DNA of 64,000 nucleotides from Ralstonia sp. RRA. GTDB taxonomy: Bacteria > Pseudomonadota > Gammaproteobacteria > Burkholderiales > Burkholderiaceae. The DNA lies in NCBI RefSeq assembly GCF_037023145.1, contig NZ_CP146092.1:1612001-1676000 (forward strand). Reading direction: 5' to 3'. Position 1 is the first letter of the stretch. Each line of letters starts with the position of its first letter. Below are positions 1 through 7,994 of the stretch, piece by piece. The notes under the pieces were generated by a model. That model saw only the letters and a list, made by a program, of their open reading frames with translations. It did no database searches and had not been told where the DNA came from. The position numbers were made by a program, and so were the translations under genes.

Positions 1-103
1 GCCAAGTCATCGGGTGCCGATGCATGTGCCTCAACGATAGCGAGTCATGCATGCCGGCCTTTGACGTGCCGCAAAGGCGGCGCACGCCTTGCGTGCGGAT
101 GCG

Positions 104-751
104 CTACAAGGTGTCGTCGTCCGAGAACAAGCGATGGCGTATCGCATAGCGCACGAGCGCGGCCTCGCTGGACACCTGCAGCTTGTCCATCAGGCGCATC
201 TTATAGGTGCTGATGGTCTTGGCGCTCACGCACAGGCTGGTGGCAATTTCCGTTAGCGGTTCCCCGCGTACCAGCCGGCGATAGACCTCCATCTCCCGGT
301 CGGACAGCCGTGTGTGCGCGGCCTCTTCGTTGGCCTCGCCCAGGCTGTGTGCCAGTTTCTCGGCCATGGGCGGGCTGACATACGTGCCGCCGCGCGCCAC
401 CTTTTGCAGCGCCGTCACCAGTTCGGTCGCAGCGCTTTCCTTGGTCAGATAGGCCGCTGCCCCGGCGCGAAAGGCCCGCGCCACATACTGCTCCTCTGCG
501 TGCATGGTCAGCACCAGCACACGTACGGTCGGGTGATCGTCATGCAACTGGCGCAACAGCTCCAGCCCACTGCGCCCCGGCATCGATAGGTCAAGCACGA
601 TGACCTGCGGCTGGTGGTCACGTACAAGCTGCAGCACCTGGGTGCCGTCGGACGCCTCGCAGGCGACCTCGAAATCTCCTGCGCGCTCCAGGATATGGCG
701 TACGCCGTCGCGCATGACAGCGTGATCGTCGGCAATCATCACGCGGATCAT
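104..751 (-). CDS. NarL/FixJ-family response regulator
   Basis: Two-component transcription factor of 215 residues, the usual length for the family. The N-terminal receiver domain has the acidic pair (ADDH), the phospho-acceptor Asp in VIVLDLSMPG near residue 54 and the conserved Lys in LTKE. The C-terminal LuxR-type helix-turn-helix starts at LSDREMEVYRRL (about residue 149) and includes the recognition region VSAKTISTYKMRL. The start codon overlaps the stop codon of the upstream kinase gene (ATGA), so the two are translationally coupled and are very likely cognate partners. Its position beside an FNR gene and stress-protein genes suggests oxygen or redox signalling, comparable to FixJ or DosR; that role is inferred from context. 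Confidence 0.93.
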   Translation of the reverse strand: MIRVMIADDHAVMRDGVRHILERAGDFEVACEASDGTQVLQLVRDHQPQVIVLDLSMPGRSGLELLRQLHDDHPTVRVLVLTMHAEEQYVARAFRAGAAAYLTKESAATELVTALQKVARGGTYVSPPMAEKLAHSLGEANEEAAHTRLSDREMEVYRRLVRGEPLTEIATSLCVSAKTISTYKMRLMDKLQVSSEAALVRYAIRHRLFSDDDTL

Positions 752-2097
752 CGTCCGGTCTCCTCGGTCACTTCGTGGGCAGCAGGAAAGCGCACGCTCA
801 ACCGAAAGCCGCTGTTGGGCGTATGCGTGATAGAGGCCTGGCCGCCCAGCAGACGCGCACGCTCCCGAATGCCAAGCAACCCCAGCGGCATGCGCTCACC
901 CGCTACGGGCGGCACCCCGCTCCAGCCGCGGCCGTTATCCTGAATCGACAGTTCGAGCATGTCGCCTTGCTGCGTAAACTCGATATCAACGCGGGTCGCG
1001 TCTGCATGGCGCACCACGTTGTTGAGCGCCTCCTGCACAATCCGGAACACCGAGATTGCTGCACGCTCCTGCAGCTGTGTCTCCTGGGCGTGTACGTTGA
1101 CGATCAGCCCAAAGCGCTGACGGAAGTTCTTGCCGATCCACTCGATAGCGGGCACCAGCCCCAGTTCATCAAGCAACGGCGGACGAAGATCCGCTGAAAT
1201 CTGCCGCACCGCCGCAATGGTCTCGTCAATCACGCGTTGCATGGCCTCTGTCTGAGAGATCAGCACCTTGTCACCTCCCCCGGCCTGCAGATCCGTTGCC
1301 AGCAGTGAGATGTCCATCTTGAGCGCACTCAGACGCTGCCCAAGGTCATCGTGCAGCTCCCGTGCGATGCGATGGCGCTCTTCCTCCCGCAACGCCAGAA
1401 TGCTGTCCGACAGGTGCTGCAATTCTTCCCGCGAGCGACGCAGCGCCGCTTCTGCCCGCACGCGCTCTGTGGTGTCGCGCAGCATCACGGTAAAGAGCTT
1501 GCCGCCATTCACCTCGATCTGCGAAATCGACGCCTCGATCGGGAATTCACGGCCGTCGGCATGCAGCGCGAACAACGGGCGCTGCTTGCCCATCTGGCGC
1601 TCTGATACGCCCGTCACGCCAAAACGCCGCACGTGCGCCTCGTGTGCACCGCGAAAACGTTCCGGCATGAAATCGGACAACGGACGGCCGATGGCATGCT
1701 TGGCCGGGCATCCGAACAGGGTTTCCGCCATGGGATTGAACAGAACGATGCGCTGGGCATCATCCACGGAAATGATGGCCTCCATGGAGGAGCGGATGAT
1801 GCCCGCCAACCGGGCCTCGCTCTTCTCCAAGTCGGTCAGATCCTTGGCCACCGTTGCACGCAGCATGCGAAGCCGCAGCCAATAGAAGACGAGCGCCAGA
1901 ACAGCCGCAATACTTGCCAAGGCCAACAATGCAAACGGTGCATCCCGCGCCTGAAGCGCCATGGCGAGCCAGGTGACTGACACAGCCAGCAGCAGAATGG
2001 CCAACCCACCCGCCACCAGCTCGGCCGGTGTGGAACGCGATAGCAACAGGCGCCTGCGCGACGCCTTCTTTGAGGAATGGCTGTCTTGCTTCACCAC
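748..2097 (-). CDS. Membrane PAS-domain sensor histidine kinase (HisKA_3 type), FixL-like
   Basis: Sensor kinase partner of the adjacent response regulator. Two hydrophobic segments (about residues 24-44 and 54-74) are followed by a PAS domain (about 92-211), a HisKA_3 dimerisation helix with phospho-acceptor His near 248 (ARELHDDLGQRL) and an HATPase domain (NNVVRHA, DNGRGW, LGLLGIRERA). The PAS segment MPERFRGAHEAH places a His (about 151) where FixL has its haem ligand, and an Arg (about 172) aligns with the FixL signalling Arg. Haem-based O2 sensing is therefore possible but unproven, since similar residues occur in non-haem PAS domains. The reading frame stays open far upstream. I chose a GTG at 2097 because a GGTGG lies just before it and the more upstream part has no domain character. 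Confidence 0.85.
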   Translation of the reverse strand: MVKQDSHSSKKASRRRLLLSRSTPAELVAGGLAILLLAVSVTWLAMALQARDAPFALLALASIAAVLALVFYWLRLRMLRATVAKDLTDLEKSEARLAGIIRSSMEAIISVDDAQRIVLFNPMAETLFGCPAKHAIGRPLSDFMPERFRGAHEAHVRRFGVTGVSERQMGKQRPLFALHADGREFPIEASISQIEVNGGKLFTVMLRDTTERVRAEAALRRSREELQHLSDSILALREEERHRIARELHDDLGQRLSALKMDISLLATDLQAGGGDKVLISQTEAMQRVIDETIAAVRQISADLRPPLLDELGLVPAIEWIGKNFRQRFGLIVNVHAQETQLQERAAISVFRIVQEALNNVVRHADATRVDIEFTQQGDMLELSIQDNGRGWSGVPPVAGERMPLGLLGIRERARLLGGQASITHTPNSGFRLSVRFPAAHEVTEETGR

Positions 2098-2195
2098 AGA
2101 TGCCACCAAAAAAAGGCCGTGATGCACACAACATAGCCCATTCAGACGGCGGGAGGTACTAGCCAAGTGATGGAGGCGCCTCAGGAAAACCCCCT

Positions 2196-2225
2196 CGATG
2201 CTGTCAGGGATGCCTGACAGCATCG
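2196..2225. repeat. Perfect 13-bp inverted repeat with 4-nt centre
   Basis: The arm CGATGCTGTCAGG (2196-2208) is repeated exactly in reverse complement at 2213-2225 around the centre GATG. It lies in the divergent region between the sensor kinase gene and the FNR-type gene. It could be an operator for a dimeric regulator or a transcribed hairpin in the 5' leader. No T-tract follows on either strand, so it is not a typical terminator. Confidence 0.7.
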
Positions 2226-2389
2226 CAGCGTATCCCGACGTGCATCTCAGCGCCGCCTGATTTCGCGCAAACGCCGCGCCTTCGATACTGAGCATACGGA
2301 CACCGAACTGTGGCTGCATGCGGTGGCCGATCCCGCCCCTCCCAACCAGACGCGGGACCCACATACAGCGCGTGCCCTCCGGAGGCCCC

Positions 2390-3190
2390 ATGATTCCGAG
2401 CTCTCTCAAAGCCCAGACGTCCGTCGAAGTTGTCCGCCCCACACCCCTGCCCCAGCTCAAGCTGGTCCGCGATGCAACACAGGGCTGCCAAACGGCCAGC
2501 CCGGCGCTAAGCAGCCAATGCGCCAACTGCATGATGCATTGGGCGTGTATCACCGCAGCCGTACCATCCACGCAACAAGAACAGTTGAACCGGATGGTGC
2601 ATACCTGGCGCAAGGTCGGCAAAGGTGAATCGCTCTTCCGTGCCGGCGACACCTTTCATGCGCTGTACGCCATCCGCTCCGGCTCTTTCAAGACGGTCGT
2701 GTCCCACCCCAATGGCACGAACCACGTCACGGGCTTCCAGTTGGCAGGGGAAACCCTTGGTCTCGATGGCATTGCCGCAGATCGTCATACGTGCGACGCA
2801 ATTGCCCTGGAAGACAGCACCGTCTGCTCGATGCCCTTCCACTGCATTGAAGACCTGTGCCAGGACATTCGTCCGCTGCAGCGCCGGCTCCACCAACTGA
2901 TGGCAGAAGAGATCGTGCGCGAATCCGGGTTGATGTTGCTGCTGGCTGGGCTGACAGCAGAGGCGCGCGTCGCCACCTTCCTGCTCAATCTGTCCACACG
3001 CATGCAAGACCGGGGCTACTCAGGGTCCAGCTTTACGCTGCGGATGACGCGCGAAGAGATCGGCAGCTATTTGGGCATGCAACTGGAAACCGTCAGCCGC
3101 GCGCTGTCGCGGTTCCAGCGCGAAGGCTGGATCGCGGTGAGCGGCAAGCAGATTGAGATTGCCAACAAATCGGCGCTCAGTGAACTGTAG
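2390..3190 (+). CDS. fnr: FNR-type oxygen-sensing transcriptional regulator (Crp/Fnr family)
   Basis: Global anaerobic regulator of 266 residues. Cysteines near 44, 47 and 53 (CANCMMHWAC) match the C-x2-C-x5-C pattern of E. coli FNR. A fourth Cys near 146, in STVCSMPF, is exactly 93 residues further, as in FNR (C29 to C122), so a [4Fe-4S] oxygen-sensing cluster is well supported. A cyclic-nucleotide-like beta-roll is followed by a winged HTH whose recognition helix has ETVSR, the residues that read TTGAT half-sites. The ATG at 2390 is chosen because GGAGG precedes it by 5 bases; the open frame upstream overlaps the divergent promoter region. FNR-like boxes occur at neighbouring promoters, so it probably controls the stress-protein genes here. 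Confidence 0.93.
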   Translation: MIPSSLKAQTSVEVVRPTPLPQLKLVRDATQGCQTASPALSSQCANCMMHWACITAAVPSTQQEQLNRMVHTWRKVGKGESLFRAGDTFHALYAIRSGSFKTVVSHPNGTNHVTGFQLAGETLGLDGIAADRHTCDAIALEDSTVCSMPFHCIEDLCQDIRPLQRRLHQLMAEEIVRESGLMLLLAGLTAEARVATFLLNLSTRMQDRGYSGSSFTLRMTREEIGSYLGMQLETVSRALSRFQREGWIAVSGKQIEIANKSALSEL

Positions 3191-3207
3191 CCGCGCGATG
3201 GAAGGCA

Positions 3208-3237
3208 AGCGCCGCCGTTGAAGATGCGGGCGGCGCT
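3208..3237. terminator. 9-bp inverted repeat between convergent genes
   Basis: AGCGCCGCC (3208-3216) pairs perfectly with 3229-3237 across a 12-nt loop, between the convergent 3' ends of the FNR-type gene and the BON-domain gene. It could act as a bidirectional terminator stem, but there is no T-run on either strand, so intrinsic termination is uncertain. Confidence 0.35.
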
Positions 3238-3246
3238 GCCCTGCCA

Positions 3247-3894
3247 TCAAGTGGCGAGCTGCAGATGGTCGATGACTTCCGTCACGCCAGGCGCAGACCA
3301 CGCGGCTCCCGTGGCCGCCTTGCGTTCCGATGCGGAGTCGACGCGGCCACTCAACGTCACCGTCCCGCCCTGCACGGACACCTGGATATGGTTGGCTTCG
3401 CGCGCGGCATGGCGCTGGAGTGCTGCCCCGATCTGCTGCGTAATATTGGCCGGCACCACGCGCGATTTGATCTTCAGCCGGTTGATCAACCCGGCCACGC
3501 CACGCAGTGACCCGACGGCATGCGCCGCAAGTTCACACTGGTAAGGCCAATCCAGTTCGCCCGAGAGCGTCACCCATCCGTTCTCCACCAGGACTTCAAT
3601 CCGGTTGGACGGCAGGCTGGAATGCCATTCCAGAGCTGAGCGCGCCGCCTCGGCAACATCCGCGTCCGTGTGTGTGCCGGGCAATCGCACTTCGATCTTC
3701 TGAACCACGCCGCGCACACCCGCAACGCGTTCGGCGGCGTGCTCTGCCGCAACCTTTTCCAGATAGCTATGTACGTGCCCAGTGAGTGTCACCACCCCGT
3801 GGTCGACCTCCACACCCACGCCTGCCGCATCCACCGCGGGCTCCCAGAGCAGTTCGTCATTGACGTCCTGCTTGATACTCAAGTCGCTTTTCAT
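3247..3894 (-). CDS. Triple BON-domain protein
   Basis: 215-residue protein with three consecutive BON domains (about residues 1-70, 75-145 and 148-215), each carrying the V.V..G.V.L.G.V pattern. BON domains bind membranes or lipids and occur in OsmY-type stress proteins. No signal peptide is visible: the protein begins MKSDLSIKQDV, so a cytoplasmic location is likely unless export is unconventional. AGGAG precedes the ATG. It has a paralogue at 4911-5564 with the same N-terminal pattern (D-V-x-x-E-L-x-W-x-P-A-V-D-A). Its place in the low-oxygen/stress cluster suggests induction under oxygen limitation. Confidence 0.88.
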   Translation of the reverse strand: MKSDLSIKQDVNDELLWEPAVDAAGVGVEVDHGVVTLTGHVHSYLEKVAAEHAAERVAGVRGVVQKIEVRLPGTHTDADVAEAARSALEWHSSLPSNRIEVLVENGWVTLSGELDWPYQCELAAHAVGSLRGVAGLINRLKIKSRVVPANITQQIGAALQRHAAREANHIQVSVQGGTVTLSGRVDSASERKAATGAAWSAPGVTEVIDHLQLAT

Positions 3895-3924
3895 ATCTCA
3901 CTCCTACTGTGCTTACGCTGCTCG

Positions 3925-4287
3925 CTAGCCCCACTTGCGCTCTCGCAATGCCTGGCAGCTCAGGCAGCGCAGCGCGGTTGGCTGCGCTTGCAGGCGCAAG
4001 AAGGGAATCGCCTCGCCGCAATCCACACAGATACCGTACTGCTGCTCTTGCATGCGCAGTCGTGCCGCGTCGACCTGCGCAAGCTCATTTCTGTAGTGAG
4101 CGAGCATGATGTCGTTCGTCGCGTCTCCAGCTTCTTGATCCGCCAGTTCCGCGTTCTCGACAGGTGCCTCGTAGGATGCCGGCGTGGTCGCCGCGCGCAG
4201 TGCTACCAATTGACGCTGTGTGCGCGCCTCTTGTTCATCGAGCAATGTGTTGAGTCGCGTCCATTGCGCCTCGGTAAAGCGGTCCAT
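3925..4287 (-). CDS. DksA/TraR-family zinc-finger protein
   Basis: 120-residue protein with a helical N-terminal region and a C-terminal C4 zinc finger, C-V-D-C followed 17 residues later by C-L-S-C. It is in the size range of short DksA/TraR relatives, which enter the RNA polymerase secondary channel and modulate the stringent or stress response. The acidic coiled-coil tip that matters in DksA is only loosely matched (LADQEAGDA), so ppGpp synergy cannot be assumed. It lies in the run of stress genes between a BON protein and a flavodoxin-like protein, spaced by under 50 bases on each side, consistent with co-transcription. Confidence 0.85.
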   Translation of the reverse strand: MDRFTEAQWTRLNTLLDEQEARTQRQLVALRAATTPASYEAPVENAELADQEAGDATNDIMLAHYRNELAQVDAARLRMQEQQYGICVDCGEAIPFLRLQAQPTALRCLSCQALRERKWG

Positions 4288-4333
4288 TCACGCTCTCCTG
4301 CCATCGATCTGATGCGCAGTCCCTACGTGGGTT

Positions 4334-4864
4334 TCAGGCCTCGGTCGGTGACAGCCATGCTGGCCGGCGCTTGGATTGATCCCACTTGCCAGCGGTCTGC
4401 ACTTGCTCGATAAAGCCCGAGATCTCTTGTTGAGAAAGACCGCTGAGCACATCGCGCTGGCAAAGTGCCAGTACAGGTGCCGGAATGGCAGAGGTGATGC
4501 GCGCAATCTCTTCCATGGCACTGAACGCCCCACGCGACGCCATCACGCAGATCACCGACAGGTTTGCCGAGAACGGCGACTGATCCGCCAGGAAATCCCG
4601 CATCGGCGAGGCCAGATGCCGCATCCAGATTGGCGCCAGCACAACAACCTGGTCGACCTCATCCAGTGGCGGTCCGGCATAGTGATACTTGGCGCGCACG
4701 TGGAATAGCGTTTCAATCATGCAGCGCAGATCGCCAAGAAAGCCGGCACGCGGGTACTCATCCGACACCTCGGCAAGCTGCCAACCGCTTTGCGCCGCCA
4801 TCAGTTCAGCCACCTGGCGTGCGGTTCCGGTGCGCGAGTAGTAAACGATCAGGTTTTTTTCCAT
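4334..4864 (-). CDS. Flavodoxin-family protein
   Basis: 176 residues. The N-terminal YYSRTGTARQVAELM is the flavodoxin phosphate-binding loop for FMN, followed by an alternating alpha/beta fold (VDQVVVLAPIW, LSVICVMASRGAFSAME). It resembles the flavodoxin-like proteins that carry out electron transfer or menaquinone-dependent protoporphyrinogen oxidation (HemG), but the sequence does not pick a partner. In this cluster it may supply electrons under low oxygen. It precedes the DksA/TraR-like gene by 46 bases on the same strand. Confidence 0.8.
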   Translation of the reverse strand: MEKNLIVYYSRTGTARQVAELMAAQSGWQLAEVSDEYPRAGFLGDLRCMIETLFHVRAKYHYAGPPLDEVDQVVVLAPIWMRHLASPMRDFLADQSPFSANLSVICVMASRGAFSAMEEIARITSAIPAPVLALCQRDVLSGLSQQEISGFIEQVQTAGKWDQSKRRPAWLSPTEA

Positions 4865-4910
4865 GGCAGAAGTCCGAAATGGATAGGGTTGGGAGGTGCG
4901 CCGCCGTGGG

Positions 4911-5564
4911 TCAGGTGCTCACCCAAAGATGGTCGATCACGGCTCGTACACCTGGCGCGTCCATGGCGGCCTCCCGCGCGGCACGGCATTCATGCAGATT
5001 GCGCAAGGGCCCGTACAGCGTGACCGTGCCATCCGCCACCACGACATTGATCCGAGCGGCATCGAGAACAGCCTGGCGTTGCAGTGCCTTGACGATGCGC
5101 TCAGACAGGTCTGCCGGGCCGGCGGCCTCCCGAAGGGTCAGCGCGTTGGCAACCGATGTCACGCCGCGCACGCGCTGTACGGCATCCAGTGCAGCGCGAC
5201 GCTGGAAATCCTGATCAACCTGGCCCCGCAAGGTCACCGCACCATCCTCGACCGTGACGCGAATGGCGTCAGCAGGCACGGCAGTGTTCCAGTGGAGGGC
5301 ATCGCCGATGGCTTGGGCGATCTCCTCGTCCAGGCGCCGCATATCGGGCGGCACGCGCACCTGCACGTGCACAACGAGCGCCGTCACACCGGCTACCCGA
5401 CGAACGGCTTCCTCCGCGGCATGCTTGTCCGCAAAGCTATCGGCGCTGCCGGAAATCGTGACGACGCCGTTCTTGACGCGAACGGCAAACCGGTCAGCAT
5501 CCACAGCCGGATCCCATTGCAGTTCTTCTTCCACGTCGCTCTTGAGCTGGATATCGTTCTTCAC
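4911..5564 (-). CDS. Triple BON-domain protein (second copy)
   Basis: About 217 residues with three BON domains, a paralogue of the protein at 3247-3894 (both begin with a short K-rich stretch, then D-V-x-x-E-L-x-W-x-P-A-V-D-A-D/A). I start it at the GTG at 5564 because AGGAG lies 7 bases upstream and the start then aligns with its paralogue; an ATG 18 bases upstream is also possible. OsmY-like envelope or membrane-associated stress role by family. It follows the tandem universal stress protein gene by 27 bases and is likely part of the same operon. Confidence 0.87.
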   Translation of the reverse strand: MKNDIQLKSDVEEELQWDPAVDADRFAVRVKNGVVTISGSADSFADKHAAEEAVRRVAGVTALVVHVQVRVPPDMRRLDEEIAQAIGDALHWNTAVPADAIRVTVEDGAVTLRGQVDQDFQRRAALDAVQRVRGVTSVANALTLREAAGPADLSERIVKALQRQAVLDAARINVVVADGTVTLYGPLRNLHECRAAREAAMDAPGVRAVIDHLWVST

Positions 5565-5591
5565 GGCGGTCTCCTGGAACAACGTCCGGAC

Positions 5592-6431
5592 TCAGTGAGA
5601 CAGCAAGACCGGTACGGTCATCGTCTTGAGCAGCGTGCGCGTCACCCCACCAAGCACGAGCTCACGCAAACGGCTGTGCCCGTAGCCCCCCATCACGATC
5701 AGGTCTGCGCCGAAATCGGCGGCGCGCGATAGCAGCATCTCGCCAATTGCGACGTCGGAATCCACACAACGTGCTTCCTCAACCGTGGGCTCAATGCCAT
5801 GTGCCACCAGCGCGCGGGCGACTTGACCAACGGTCGTGTCCTCCGCCCAATGTGGCGGGCGGTCACCCGTCATTTGCAGTACCTGTACGGTGTTTCCGGA
5901 CATCAGCGGCATAGCATCGTGCAGCGCACGTGCCGACTCCCGGCCACCGCTCCACGCCACCAGCACCCTCTGCGCCACGCTCGTAAAGCGGCCTGCATAC
6001 GGCACGACCAGTACCGGCCGGCCTGACTCAAGGATCAGCGTCTCAACAAAATCGGGGGCAACAAAGCTTTCGGCGTCGCTGGCGTCTTCCTGGCCGACAA
6101 CCAGCAGGTCCGCCTCACGCGCCTGGCGCAACACCTCAGCCAGCGAATCACCGTCGACTGCCCGCCATTCCGTCTCAATAGGAACGGATTGCACCGCCTC
6201 ACGAAAACGCGCGTGCACAACGTCTCGGACACGGTTGCGCCGATTGCGGTCCTCTTCCAGATAATGCGCTGCGCCTTCCATCCGGTAGAACCAGTTCGGG
6301 CTTGGCGCAAAGCTTGCATAGACAGCGATAAGCGTTGCGTGGTGCGCTTGCGCGTAGCACGCGGCAAGACTGAGGCGGTGCATCGCACGCTCGCTGGCAT
6401 CGAGGTGCACCATCACACTGGCATAAGTCAT
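5592..6431 (-). CDS. Tandem universal stress protein (two Usp domains)
   Basis: 279 residues made of two UspA domains in tandem (about 1-140 and 150-279). The C-terminal domain keeps the ATP-binding motif G-G-Y-G-H-S-x-L-x-E-L-V-L-G-G-V-T. The N-terminal domain has a weaker version around VVGQEDASDAESFVAPDF, so only the second domain is clearly a nucleotide binder. Tandem Usps of this length are typical of low-oxygen or dormancy regulons in beta-proteobacteria and mycobacteria. It sits 35 bases downstream of another Usp gene on the same strand. Confidence 0.9.
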   Translation of the reverse strand: MTYASVMVHLDASERAMHRLSLAACYAQAHHATLIAVYASFAPSPNWFYRMEGAAHYLEEDRNRRNRVRDVVHARFREAVQSVPIETEWRAVDGDSLAEVLRQAREADLLVVGQEDASDAESFVAPDFVETLILESGRPVLVVPYAGRFTSVAQRVLVAWSGGRESARALHDAMPLMSGNTVQVLQMTGDRPPHWAEDTTVGQVARALVAHGIEPTVEEARCVDSDVAIGEMLLSRAADFGADLIVMGGYGHSRLRELVLGGVTRTLLKTMTVPVLLSH

Positions 6432-6466
6432 GATCGAACCTTGTTTGGAGTCAAAAGAAGAACGCG

Positions 6467-6967
6467 CTACGCAATGACAATGTTCGTCAGCGGTTCAGTG
6501 ACCGCGTGCTCGGTTTCAGTCGGAACGGCCCGCACCAGCAGCACTGGCAGCGTGCTTTGTCGCGTGACGCTCTCTGCCACGCTGCCGAGCAATATCCGCC
6601 GAAAGCCGCGTCGGCCATGCGTTCCGAGCACCAGCAGCTTGGCGTCGGCGTCGCGCGCGGCCTGTTCGATTGCATAGCCCACATCGAAGGCACCAAGCGG
6701 GTCGTTGACGAGTGCCGTCTTGACGCGCGCGCCTGCCTTCTCTGCCTTGGCTTTTGCGCTCGCTACGATCTGCTTGCCGGACTCAATCAGCATTTCGGTG
6801 AATCCAGCCACATCGATGTAGCCAACGTCGTACCTCAGGTAGTTGTTGTCGATCACGTGAGCAATGATCAACTCCGCGTCGAGCTTCAGGGCGAGCTGAA
6901 TGGCTTCGTCCAAAGCGCGATCCGCCGTTGGACTGCCATCCACCGCAACCAGGATCCTGTCGTACAT
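6467..6967 (-). CDS. Universal stress protein, UspA family
   Basis: 166-residue single-domain Usp beginning MYDRILVAVDGSPTADRAL. The C-terminal ATP-binding loop is intact: GTHGRRGFRRILLGSVAES. The ATG at 6967 has GGAGG 6 bases upstream, so the longer upstream frame is not used. It is the first gene of the minus-strand run (Usp, tandem Usp, BON, flavodoxin, DksA/TraR, BON). An FNR-box-like sequence (7050-7063) lies about 90 bases upstream of its start in the shared divergent promoter region. Confidence 0.93.
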   Translation of the reverse strand: MYDRILVAVDGSPTADRALDEAIQLALKLDAELIIAHVIDNNYLRYDVGYIDVAGFTEMLIESGKQIVASAKAKAEKAGARVKTALVNDPLGAFDVGYAIEQAARDADAKLLVLGTHGRRGFRRILLGSVAESVTRQSTLPVLLVRAVPTETEHAVTEPLTNIVIA

Positions 6968-7049
6968 GGTGCGCCTCCATATTGAATCGGCCGAGCGCCC
7001 GAACACGGGCTGACGTGATTCCATGTTGGACCACCGGAGGGATTGCCCC

Positions 7050-7063
7050 TTGATTTACATCAG
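7050..7063. promoter_or_regulatory. FNR box-like site (TTGAT-TTAC-ATCAG)
   Basis: Matches the FNR/Anr consensus TTGAT-N4-ATCAA at 9 of 10 specified positions. It lies in the 286-base divergent region between the minus-strand Usp operon and the plus-strand CBS-domain operon, the expected place for FNR control of the Usp genes. A gene for a canonical FNR is only 4 kb away. Confidence 0.65.
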
Positions 7064-7095
7064 CGTTTTCCCATGCGCGAAGAGACCACGGCCGC

Positions 7096-7136
7096 TTGAT
7101 CTGCCTCAAGGGGGCTGGCGCCCTTTTCACTAGACT
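7096..7136 (+). promoter_or_regulatory. FNR box-like site with a correctly spaced -10 element
   Basis: TTGAT-CTGC-CTCAA at 7096-7109 matches the FNR consensus at 9 of 10 positions. A -10-like TAGACT lies at 7131-7136, so the box would be centred near -41 from the predicted start of transcription, the class II FNR activation geometry. This would drive the CBS-domain gene at 7254 and the genes after it. Confidence 0.55.
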
Positions 7137-7253
7137 TTTTGGTTTCCCGCTGCAGCCAACACCAGCAATGGAGGGCGACAACATCTTGTGCGGGATCAAC
7201 TTCCGGAACCTGTCCGTTCTTATAGTGAATACGTACGCGCATCGGAGTCCAGC

Positions 7254-7751
7254 ATGAGGGTCAGTGAGATTTGCTCCCGCCGCATCGTCCACGTTCCGGT
7301 CTCCGCAACGCTGCAGACGACCGCACGCCTGATGCGAGACCAATGCCTGCGGGCGTTGTTCGTGACTGAGCATGGCGTAACAGGCATGCGGGTTGTCGGC
7401 ATCGTGACGGACCGCGACATGGTGGTCCATGGCATCGCCAGCCAGACCGATTGCGCTCAAACCGCCGTATCCGAAGTCATGACGCGCGGCGTGCTGACCA
7501 TTCAGGGGCATGCAGTCATCAGCGAGGCACTGCGCACCATGCTCGGTCACGGCCTGCACCGTCTTGCGGTAATTGACGATCAGCAGCAACTCATCGGCAT
7601 GCTGAGCCTGGATGACACCATCCGCGCGATCGGCGGCGAATGGACTCTGTTGGCCGGCATACTCGGCCGCGACCGGTGCACCGACCATGGCTCCGAAACC
7701 CTCTCTCCGTTAACCGTTGCGGACGTCCGCCCGATTTCATTTCATCCGTAG
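7254..7751 (+). CDS. CBS-pair domain protein
   Basis: 165 residues consisting mainly of a Bateman module of two CBS motifs (about 1-60 and 70-130): MRVSEICSRRIVHVP...VVGIVTDRDMV and VSEVMTRGVLTIQ...LIGMLSLDD. Such stand-alone proteins bind adenine nucleotides and tune partners according to energy charge. GGAG precedes the ATG at 7254; a longer upstream frame exists but would cover the FNR-like promoter. First gene of the plus-strand run CBS, DUF2892, alcohol dehydrogenase. Confidence 0.9.
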   Translation: MRVSEICSRRIVHVPVSATLQTTARLMRDQCLRALFVTEHGVTGMRVVGIVTDRDMVVHGIASQTDCAQTAVSEVMTRGVLTIQGHAVISEALRTMLGHGLHRLAVIDDQQQLIGMLSLDDTIRAIGGEWTLLAGILGRDRCTDHGSETLSPLTVADVRPISFHP

Positions 7752-7761
7752 GAGTGCTGCC

Positions 7762-7944
7762 ATGTTTCCCAACGTTGGAACAGCCGACCGCATCGTTCGC
7801 ATCCTGGTCGGCCTCGTGATGATTCTGCTGGCGCTCTTCAGCAAGGTGCCGGCCTGGGTTGGATGGCTTGGTCTGGTACCTCTCATCACCGGCCTCATCC
7901 GCATGTGTCCGGTCTATTGGATGATGGGCATCGGCCGAGATTGA
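7762..7944 (+). CDS. DUF2892 small inner-membrane protein
   Basis: 60-residue protein starting MFPNVGTADRIVRILVG, the typical DUF2892 (YgaP-like C-terminal) opening, with two hydrophobic helices (about 12-28 and 32-48) and a short CPVYW tail. TAGGAG sits 7 bases before the ATG. It begins 10 bases after the CBS gene, so the two are co-transcribed. The function of stand-alone DUF2892 proteins is unknown; membrane location is inferred from hydrophobicity. Confidence 0.85.
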   Translation: MFPNVGTADRIVRILVGLVMILLALFSKVPAWVGWLGLVPLITGLIRMCPVYWMMGIGRD

Positions 7945-7994
7945 ACGCTCTGCATCATCCATACTGAACGGGTGCGGTGCGTTTGGAGGCGCCG

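Noticed and set aside
2098..2652. Open frame extending the sensor kinase upstream by about 185 codons
   Set aside because: The extension has no domain character, overlaps the divergent FNR gene and the palindrome, and a GTG with GGTGG upstream gives a normal-size kinase.
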